Assembly: GCA_026415985.1 (NCBI GenBank)
Contig: JAOAGA010000087.1
Span: forward strand, 1 to 5,187
Direction: 5' to 3'
DNA length: 5,187 nucleotides
From: Pseudomonadota bacterium
Lineage (GTDB): Bacteria > CALINM01
Part shown: piece by piece, positions 1-5,187 of the stretch
How the letters are laid out: each line of letters starts with the position of its first letter
Numbering within the stretch: position 1 is the first letter of the stretch
The notes under the pieces: generated by a model
The model's database searches: none
Told to the model about the DNA's origin: nothing
The model's input: only the letters and a program-made list of their open reading frames with translations
Made by a program: the position numbers and the translations under genes

Positions 1-10
1 ATCTAAAGTT

Positions 11-1120
11 TTATTCAATGATGTAGATATTAATATTATTATTACAATTCGCTATTAAAATATATTTATCATCGGGAGAGAACTTAATCTCATTAATATC
101 CTTTACATTTATACCTATTTCTCCAATTAATCTTTCCGAAGCTAAGTTATAAACTTTTATTGAAGAGAGACCGGTAACATAACAGAACTTACTGCCACTA
201 ACAGAGGGTATTATATTTTTCTTCTTTTCATAAAAATTCGAAAGGACATTAAAGTGCTTGTGGAAACTAAAGGCACCCTCTATTTTCCCCTCTTCGATTA
301 CCGAGTAGATTAGTTTATTTTCAAAAAAACAGGCACATTCTACAAACTTATCATCTTTTATAGTTCTGACCAAACTTAACTCCGGTGTCTTGTAAATGGA
401 AAGTACCCTATGTCCGATCAGTAGTGAGAACTCGCCATATTGCTCGTTCTCATCCATAAACTTGACAGTGTTACTGCCTGCATTAATTTTATTTCTGATT
501 TGATAAGTGTCTCTAAGTGTTTGAAAAAATGATAACAAGGGATAAACCTTTTTTTCTATAAATAGAATATCTCCATTCTTGTAAATTACTATTATGGAGC
601 CATTTTTTAAAGAATGGACAGATAAAATCTCTCCTTTAGGCAGATTTAATCTGCCAATGAACTCTTTTTTAACGATATTGTAAAAATAAAGGTCACCTGC
701 TTTATCAGAAAGAATAAGTGTATTATCTCCGTCAACTGTATAAGATGATATGCTCAGATTATTTAGAAGCAAATCCCAGTGAAGTCCGATCTTTTCCTGC
801 ACCTTTTTGTCTTTTATATCATCTTTTGCTGATAATTTAGTAAGATTAACAAGCTCATTTTCATCAAGTCTGAAAAATGACTTCTCGTTTAACTTATTAT
901 CCTGAAAAAGGAAAGTTCTTATTTCATCATTTATATAATAAACAAGCTCTTTCTTGTTTTTCAAAAGCCAGAGGTTTCCTCCCTGAAAGTTTGCTACACC
1001 CTGAGAGGAATCGTCTTTTGAGTTATATAGTTTTACTGCGATATTTGGTTGTGCCAGCGAGAGTTCAGGCAACAGGGATACTAAACAGATAATTAAATAA
1101 AAAAACTTCCTCATTATCAT
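11..1120 (-). CDS. Secreted beta-propeller (WD40/YVTN-like) protein, function unknown
   Basis: I do not recognise a named family for this 369-residue protein. It begins with a Sec signal peptide: basic MRK at residues 3-5, a hydrophobic stretch to about residue 22, and a likely signal peptidase I site after S-L-A (residue 23). No lipobox and no later membrane segment are present, so it should be periplasmic or secreted. The rest is a series of beta-rich units that look like propeller blades, near residues 46-72, 133-160, 163-190, 230-257, 259-296, 302-337 and 341-368. The last is the most WD40-like, with 'FSPDDKYILIA' followed by 'INIYII'; two others carry 'GDLYFYN' and 'IKVYNLASERLIGEI'. Seven blades is my estimate by eye. 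Start choice is open: ATG at 1120 or ATG at 1114 (MRKFF), and neither has a Shine-Dalgarno sequence. It lies 38 bases after the GT4 gene, so it probably shares that transcript. A role in binding or assembling the glycan is inference only. Confidence 0.8.
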   Translation of the reverse strand: MIMRKFFYLIICLVSLLPELSLAQPNIAVKLYNSKDDSSQGVANFQGGNLWLLKNKKELVYYINDEIRTFLFQDNKLNEKSFFRLDENELVNLTKLSAKDDIKDKKVQEKIGLHWDLLLNNLSISSYTVDGDNTLILSDKAGDLYFYNIVKKEFIGRLNLPKGEILSVHSLKNGSIIVIYKNGDILFIEKKVYPLLSFFQTLRDTYQIRNKINAGSNTVKFMDENEQYGEFSLLIGHRVLSIYKTPELSLVRTIKDDKFVECACFFENKLIYSVIEEGKIEGAFSFHKHFNVLSNFYEKKKNIIPSVSGSKFCYVTGLSSIKVYNLASERLIGEIGINVKDINEIKFSPDDKYILIANCNNNINIYIIE

Positions 1121-1121
1121 T

Positions 1122-1127
1122 ATTATA
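1122..1127 (-). promoter_or_regulatory. TATAAT element directly before the propeller-gene start codon (weak -10 candidate)
   Basis: A perfect TATAAT on the minus strand ends two bases upstream of the first ATG (1120). Sixteen bases before it is TTTAAA (1149-1144), a 4 of 6 match to a -35. If active, transcription would begin near 1115, right at the second ATG (1114), giving a leaderless message for the form starting MRKFF. The 38-base gap is nearly all A and T, so chance is a strong alternative. The same gap holds a tandem CTTTAAA CTTTAAA (1150-1137). Confidence 0.2.
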
Positions 1128-1158
1128 TTAATTTTTTTTAAAGTTTAAAGTAAAAAAG

Positions 1159-2286
1159 TTACTCAATTTTACTGTAAACCCTTTTCATGTTTTCAATAAA
1201 CTTATGCTTACTAAAGTTTTCAACAGTTGCAAAACCGTTTTCTATTATCTTTTTTCTTTCTCTGATATCAAGAGACATCTTTATTTTGTTTGCAATATCA
1301 TTAGGGTCGTATGGATTAACCAGATAGCCGTTCCAGCCATCTTTGATAAGCTCTTTTGTCCCACCCTCTTTAGAACCTATTACAGGCACTCCATAGGCCA
1401 TCGCCTCTAAATAAACAAGACCGAAGGCCTCGGTAACAGATGGCATCGCAAAAACAGCACTTTTTTTCAATAGCTCAGTAACTTCTTCTCTTTTTAAATG
1501 TCCCCTAAACTCAACAATATCAGCAAAACCTCTATCTCTCAACCATTTTTCAATTAATCTCTGGTTTTTGTCCTTTCCTGCCACTATTATTTTCAGTAAG
1601 ATACCCTCATCTTTTAACCTCTTCACTGCTTTAATTAACTGAAGTAACCCTTTTCTCTGAAAGTTACCGCCAACAAAAGCAACGATTTTCTCCTTAGGAT
1701 GGCAATCAAAATTTTTTCCAGTAACATCTATAGGTGAGGCTATATAGACCGTCTCTATGTTTTTATCTTCCAAATCATAGAAGTCTCTTAGCCTTTCCTT
1801 TACATAATCGGTATTTGAGATAATTAAATCAAATTTTTTATAGGCCCTTTTTTCAAGATTAAAAAGTAAGGTATAATAAACAAGCCTTTTTTTCCAGTCT
1901 AAAAAATATTCCTTCAGTAAAGCCCTCGATTGCAAATCCCAAGAATAGGTATCATGGACAGAGCCAATAAAAAAAACCTCTGGAGATCTTTTCAGAAAAA
2001 GACCTTCCCGGGCATCTAAAAAATGAACAATATCAATGTTTTTTGACAAATCTGACAATATCTTGTTATAGATAATGGAAAGTTCAAACCAACCATTAGG
2101 ACTTATACAAAACTTAGGTCTCTTGACCTTTATAAATCTTGGCGGGTCGTCATCACAATCGGGACTTACTATTGTAATATCATACCCTTCTTCCAAAAGT
2201 CCGTCGACAAGAAGCCTTGCATAGGTTCCAACACCACTATAAACATTGTTATATGTAGATGTAAAAAGAGCTACTTTTTTACTCAT
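1159..2286 (-). CDS. Family 4 glycosyltransferase (GT-B fold, retaining type)
   Basis: This 375-residue protein has the usual length for GT4 and would transfer a sugar from a nucleotide-sugar donor to a glycan or lipid-linked acceptor in the cytoplasm or at the inner membrane face. The N-terminal Rossmann domain opens with 'KKVALFTSTYNNVYSGVGTYA', carrying the glycine-rich loop, then 'IDIVHFLD' and 'GSVHDTY' with H111 at the position often used in acceptor binding. 'ISNTDYVKERL' leads towards the second domain. The C-terminal Glycos_transf_1 domain shows 'FVGGNFQRKG' (R211, K212, the usual donor-phosphate contact), 'IVAGKDKNQ', and the EX7E motif in 'SVTEAFGLVYLEAMAYG' (E286 and E294), then 'GVPVIGSKEGGTKEL' and 'NGYLVNPYDPNDIA'. 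All expected residues are present. I chose ATG at 2286 because it gives the standard family N-terminus; an in-frame TTG at 2292 adds two residues. Neither has a good ribosome binding site. Donor and acceptor specificity cannot be read. Confidence 0.95.
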   Translation of the reverse strand: MSKKVALFTSTYNNVYSGVGTYARLLVDGLLEEGYDITIVSPDCDDDPPRFIKVKRPKFCISPNGWFELSIIYNKILSDLSKNIDIVHFLDAREGLFLKRSPEVFFIGSVHDTYSWDLQSRALLKEYFLDWKKRLVYYTLLFNLEKRAYKKFDLIISNTDYVKERLRDFYDLEDKNIETVYIASPIDVTGKNFDCHPKEKIVAFVGGNFQRKGLLQLIKAVKRLKDEGILLKIIVAGKDKNQRLIEKWLRDRGFADIVEFRGHLKREEVTELLKKSAVFAMPSVTEAFGLVYLEAMAYGVPVIGSKEGGTKELIKDGWNGYLVNPYDPNDIANKIKMSLDIRERKKIIENGFATVENFSKHKFIENMKRVYSKIE

Positions 2287-2301
2287 AATCAATGAGAACT
2301 A

Positions 2302-2331
2302 ATATTAAGCATTTTTTAACCTTACGGTCAA
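2302..2331 (-). promoter_or_regulatory. Possible sigma70-type internal promoter upstream of the GT4 gene
   Basis: In the 52-base gap between the YfhO-like gene and the GT4 gene, the minus strand reads TTGACC (2331-2326, 5 of 6 matches to the -35 consensus), 18 bases, then TAATAT (2307-2302, 4 of 6 matches to the -10). A start of transcription about seven bases further on would fall near 2295, only about nine bases before ATG 2286. That would fit the absence of a Shine-Dalgarno sequence there. In such A/T-rich DNA a chance match is quite possible, so this is a candidate only. Confidence 0.35.
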
Positions 2332-2338
2332 TTTTTTA

Positions 2339-4852
2339 TTATTGCTTTTCCGGTTCATTAAGATTATTACGTTTGCTCCTGTAGAATTCATAACCTAAGG
2401 CAATTAACAGAGCACCAAAGCCGATCCAAAAAAGTGTGACACCTAACCTTAAGGTATCTGACTCATATTTAAACTCTATCTTGTGTTTACCTGCGGGAAC
2501 AAAAATAGCCCTTAAGGTATTATAAGCTCTCAAAAGCTCAACCTTGTTACCATCAATATAGGCCTTCCATGCGGGATACCAGTTTTCACTATAAACAAGA
2601 ATAGCATTGCCATCGTTTTCAACCTCAAGCTCTACTCTGTTAGGTTCGACCTTTTTGAACTCTATCCTTTCTCTTTGGCCCCTCTGCAAGGGAATTGCAT
2701 TTTTCGGTTTTTCATTCAAAATGGCAATTTCTCTCGGATTAAATTCTGCATTAGACAATATGGCAAGCCCCTTTTCGTTGCTATCGACAACTCCATAGTT
2801 ATATACAAAAAATGCCCTTCCGAAATCATAATTGTTCTTAAAAATCACAACGGGTCTTTCTCCCTTTCTTGCCACAGAATACATGGTTGTCTCATATATT
2901 TTCTGATATTTATTCTTTAGCAGGGGACTGCTTTCAATAAGTTTTGTGAGCTGTTCGTTCGGATCAAGTATGAGATATTTAATATTTAAAAGACTATCTA
3001 TATTATTAGAAAAATTAACAAGTGAGTAGAGCTCCTCAAAATTTTTCAATGGTGTTGGATGATAACCTTCTATATTTGATATACCAAAAACCACCCATCT
3101 GTTATTTACTTCATCAACAGTGCTTTTAATCCTATAGGGAGTTTTATCCTCTTTTAAAAATTTTACAAGGTTATCTTCTCCCATAAACTGCTGAACATTC
3201 TCTTGCTTAGGCATCAATATTATAAACTTATTATTCAATGTCCATAAATCAAGAACTATTGCAAGAGGTATCAAAACGTAGGCTGCTTTAAGCGGAATCA
3301 GTTTTTTAACAGTAAGAAAAGCAAAAACACATATAAGTATCAGAGCGCCGACGAGAAAATAGAGGTTATACATAAAGAGGGAGTATCTCTGAAAAATATC
3401 CTGATATATCCCCCACAACATCTCTCTTACGAGTTCAAAACTTACAAGAAACTCAATTGTTTCTCTCTCAAAAAAGCTGCCCCAGAGGGCAAAAATACCT
3501 AAAATCAGGGTAATCCCTAAAAGAACATACCAAAACTTTTTAAGCAAGCCGTTCTGACCTTTTTTGATGTAATCCTCTATATAGTTAGCTCCAAAGCCAG
3601 CAAGACCTGCAAAAGCAAAGAAGGATGTCATTATGTAAACGAGAGGAATTCTGAAATTTTTAAACCCCGGAAATTTATATAGAATATCAAACAGAAAGGT
3701 ATATTTACCAAGAGATAGCCAGATTGAGGCAATACCAAGTATTACAATAAGCTTAACTTCCCGTATTCTAAAATATTTAATTGCACCAAGTATGGCAAGG
3801 ATAAATACAAAGATCCCAACATACTCAAGAGAAAGCCAAAGCTCATATCTGCCACGGTAATAGGGGATATCTTCAACCTCTTTAAGAACACCGCCGTATG
3901 GTTTCCCCATACCAAAGGGATAACGCATAAAAAGTCCAAGAAGATCTTCAGGTGGTTGAGAAAAAGATGTTACAAAATAATATTTCTCAAGGTCTGGATC
4001 AACACCGGGCATAGCGGACCTATCCATCTCGGATACCTGAGTCTCTGTTCCGCGGTGAGTATATTTTTTAAACTCAAGACGAGGCAGGAGCTGATCCGCA
4101 TTTAGCATAAAACCCATTGCAAATAAGAAACCGCTAAACAATATAAGTTTTCCAGTGCGTCTAAAGTCTTTCTTCTCAAGCCAGTCAAAAAGAATTTTAA
4201 AAAATAGATAGATTACGAGAGAGACAGACAAAAGAAAGAAAATCTGGATATGCCAAGACATTGTAAAGGCATAAAAAAAACCAGCAAGAGCAAAAAAAAG
4301 AAAAGCTCTCTTTTTTTCAAAACCAAGATTTAGGAAATATAGTATTAACGGCATTATACCAATAACTGGTACTTTTCCGCTATGATGGCCCACATAAAAA
4401 AGAGAAACAAATCCAGTACAGGATAGAAAGGCTATTCCGCCAAGAAAACTTGCAAAATAACTACAACCTAAATGCCTTAAATATAAATACATAAAAAAAC
4501 CAAAATAAGCAAACCACCATACCCAACCATATTCATCTGTTAAAAATTTCGAAAGTTTATTTGGGATTACAAAAAAGGGATAGGAAATTATATGAAAAGC
4601 AGTATCAAGAAGCCTTTTATTTGTAAAAAAACTTGCCTGAGTCGGCATTCCGCCCAAAATATCATTTGTCCACCAGGGAAACTCACCTTTCTTTTCTTTT
4701 TCTTTAACCGCTTCTGCAAATACCTGCCCCTGCACCTGCTTGTCAGTTCCAAAGACATTGTGATTGGGGGTGAGAAGTTTGTAAAAAAATAGATGAGTTA
4801 AAACTAAATATGCAAAAAAGGCAATTAAACTATATTTAAATTCCCTTGACAT
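2339..4852 (-). CDS. YfhO-family GT-C-type membrane glycosyltransferase-like protein
   Basis: This 837-residue protein matches the YfhO family (PF09586), polytopic proteins with a GT-C-like plan. In Bacillus the named member is tied to glycosylation of lipoteichoic acid; here substrate and acceptor are unknown. By eye there are about 13 membrane segments in the first 550 residues, starting at 8-27. The first outer loop carries 'GTD' (D37, a candidate catalytic acid as in other GT-C enzymes) and 'FPWWTNDILGGMP' (58-70). Further family marks are 'GHHSGKVP' (155-162), 'LPRLEFKKYTHRG' (256-268), 'SQPPEDLLGLF' (298-308), 'FPGFKNFRIP' (394-403) and 'LDLW' near 543. A large outer domain follows (about 550-800) with 'EGYHPTPLKNFEEL' near 595, 'LLNIKYLILD' and 'WYPAWKAYIDG' near 757-767. 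A last membrane helix (803-823) is followed by a basic tail (RSKR), which fits positive-inside orientation. The ATG overlaps the upstream stop and has a strong Shine-Dalgarno. No frameshift or missing block was seen. The family is clear; enzymatic activity is inferred. Confidence 0.93.
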   Translation of the reverse strand: MSREFKYSLIAFFAYLVLTHLFFYKLLTPNHNVFGTDKQVQGQVFAEAVKEKEKKGEFPWWTNDILGGMPTQASFFTNKRLLDTAFHIISYPFFVIPNKLSKFLTDEYGWVWWFAYFGFFMYLYLRHLGCSYFASFLGGIAFLSCTGFVSLFYVGHHSGKVPVIGIMPLILYFLNLGFEKKRAFLFFALAGFFYAFTMSWHIQIFFLLSVSLVIYLFFKILFDWLEKKDFRRTGKLILFSGFLFAMGFMLNADQLLPRLEFKKYTHRGTETQVSEMDRSAMPGVDPDLEKYYFVTSFSQPPEDLLGLFMRYPFGMGKPYGGVLKEVEDIPYYRGRYELWLSLEYVGIFVFILAILGAIKYFRIREVKLIVILGIASIWLSLGKYTFLFDILYKFPGFKNFRIPLVYIMTSFFAFAGLAGFGANYIEDYIKKGQNGLLKKFWYVLLGITLILGIFALWGSFFERETIEFLVSFELVREMLWGIYQDIFQRYSLFMYNLYFLVGALILICVFAFLTVKKLIPLKAAYVLIPLAIVLDLWTLNNKFIILMPKQENVQQFMGEDNLVKFLKEDKTPYRIKSTVDEVNNRWVVFGISNIEGYHPTPLKNFEELYSLVNFSNNIDSLLNIKYLILDPNEQLTKLIESSPLLKNKYQKIYETTMYSVARKGERPVVIFKNNYDFGRAFFVYNYGVVDSNEKGLAILSNAEFNPREIAILNEKPKNAIPLQRGQRERIEFKKVEPNRVELEVENDGNAILVYSENWYPAWKAYIDGNKVELLRAYNTLRAIFVPAGKHKIEFKYESDTLRLGVTLFWIGFGALLIALGYEFYRSKRNNLNEPEKQ

Positions 4853-5187
4853 TACAAACTCCCTTCAATAATCGAATTAAGAATATATTCTAACTGTTTA
4901 GTCTGAAATTCTCTATTATAAAATTCTAAAACTTTTGTGTTTATTGTGATGTTAGCCCTATTAAAAAATGCTTCATTTAGAGCATTTTTTATTTCCTTAA
5001 CATTATTTTTTGTAAAAATCATATTACCATATTCTTTAACTATATTAACTGCTCTTGCATTTTCAAAATCAGAAACAACAAAAATCTTCTTCTCTAAAGC
5101 GATATAGTCAAAAATCTTTGTGGACCCTTCTGTTGTAAAACTAACAATAAGGAGTGCTAAACTGGCTCTTTTTATTATTTTTAATGC
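4852..5187 (-). CDS. Glycosyltransferase, C-terminal part of a GT-B (GT4-like) enzyme, cut by the window edge
   Basis: An open frame enters at the right edge on a codon boundary and ends with TAA at 4854-4852, giving 111 residues. It is the end of a GT-B glycosyltransferase: a strand 'SLALLIVSF', then 'TTEGSTKIFDYIALEKKIFVVSD', which lines up with the family pattern 'ES(T/P)xKlfEYlaxgkPvi', and then 'GNMIFTKNNVKEIKNALNEAF', the usual 'G-x-xv-x-x-n-d-x-e-x-i' helix region. The second acidic position of the donor motif is Asp (fragment residue 27, 'FDY') rather than the more common Glu, and the P of 'gkP' is replaced by 'KKI'. The N-terminal acceptor domain lies outside the window, so length and specificity are unknown. 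Its stop codon shares a base with the ATG of the YfhO-like gene, which suggests one transcript and coupled translation. It is distinctly more AT-rich than the genes after it. Confidence 0.8.
   Translation of the reverse strand, partial: ALKIIKRASLALLIVSFTTEGSTKIFDYIALEKKIFVVSDFENARAVNIVKEYGNMIFTKNNVKEIKNALNEAFFNRANITINTKVLEFYNREFQTKQLEYILNSIIEGSL
4859..4865 (-). promoter_or_regulatory. Shine-Dalgarno sequence for the YfhO-like gene, inside the preceding gene
   Basis: The minus strand reads AAGGGAG followed by six bases (TTTGTA) and the ATG at 4852. This is the only good ribosome binding site in the window and it fixes the YfhO-like start. It lies within the last codons of the upstream glycosyltransferase, whose TAA overlaps the ATG as TAATG, an arrangement that favours re-initiation by ribosomes finishing the first gene. 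Confidence 0.75.
4962..4991 (-). repeat. Perfect 11-bp inverted repeat inside the upstream glycosyltransferase gene
   Basis: TAAAAAATGCT (4962-4972) is matched by its reverse complement AGCATTTTTTA (4981-4991) around an 8-base loop. In the mRNA this would be a hairpin of A-U pairs closed by a short UGCU/AGCA core, ending in a run of six U. It lies in coding sequence about 110 bases before the YfhO-like start. It resembles a weak two-way intrinsic terminator, but the G+C part of the stem is too short to call it one, and the codons across it form an ordinary helix (KNALNEAFF). Confidence 0.5.

Noticed and set aside
877-1092. Forward-strand open frame (also others at 1204-1410, 2607-2920, 4592-4792, and a minus-strand one at 3742-3939)
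   Set aside because: All lie inside clearly coding genes in another frame, have no family-like motifs, and are short; they are shadows of the real genes.
1054-1120. Lipoprotein signal in the propeller protein (Cys in the hydrophobic stretch, 'LIIC')
   Set aside because: The residue before Cys is Ile, not Gly, Ala or Ser, and the Cys sits early in the hydrophobic core; the S-L-A site fits signal peptidase I.
1149-1173. Inverted repeat AGTAAAA / TTTTACT at the end of the GT4 gene as a terminator
   Set aside because: The stem is almost all A-T, the loop is 11 bases, and no T run follows the stem in the direction of transcription.
2308-2320. The 13-mer TTAAAAAATGCTT on the minus strand before the GT4 gene, repeated on the plus strand at 4961-4973
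   Set aside because: Given the AT-rich composition and window size, about one such match is expected by chance; one copy lies in coding sequence and there is no third copy.
2316-2330. ACC-TTAC-GGT hairpin in the gap after the YfhO-like gene as a terminator
   Set aside because: Only three strong pairs, and on the transcribed strand it is followed by A bases rather than a U run.
1-5187. CRISPR array, mobile element, defence system or RNA gene
   Set aside because: Nearly the whole window is covered by four co-directional coding regions; no spaced repeats, transposase or recombinase motifs, or RNA-like structured stretch was seen in the short gaps.

Overview
This window is AT-rich: by hand counts it is roughly one third G+C overall and clearly lower in places. 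It reads as part of a bacterial surface-glycan gene cluster. All four genes lie on the minus strand and are transcribed from right to left. The style suggests a Gram-negative (diderm) bacterium: a cleavable Sec signal peptide without a lipobox, and a large YfhO-type membrane protein carrying a 'GGMP' motif as in many Bacteroidota/Ignavibacteriota-like and candidate-phylum genomes. The exact lineage cannot be fixed from this sequence. No rRNA, tRNA, CRISPR array, insertion sequence or recombinase is visible.

Layout in transcription order. (1) 5187-4852: the last 111 residues of a glycosyltransferase with a GT-B C-terminal domain, running off the right edge. (2) 4852-2339: an 837-residue YfhO-family polytopic membrane protein. 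Its ATG overlaps the preceding stop codon in TAATG, behind a strong Shine-Dalgarno sequence. (3) 2286-1159: a complete family-4 (GT4) glycosyltransferase after a 52-base gap that holds a possible internal promoter. (4) 1120-11: a secreted beta-propeller-like protein of unknown function after a 38-base, almost purely A/T gap. Only ten bases follow it, so the end of the operon is not visible. No gap exceeds 52 bases.

Working model (inference): the two cytoplasmic GT-B enzymes build a glycan or glycolipid on the inner face of the membrane. The YfhO-like GT-C protein acts from the membrane with its catalytic side facing outward, adding sugar to a lipid-linked or surface acceptor. The exported propeller works outside the cytoplasmic membrane, perhaps as a binding or scaffold protein. 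The sugar, the acceptor and the final product cannot be read from this window. I see no clearly novel system. The more unusual points are the exported propeller ending the run, the drop in G+C at the upstream glycosyltransferase, and the missing ribosome binding sites on the last two genes.
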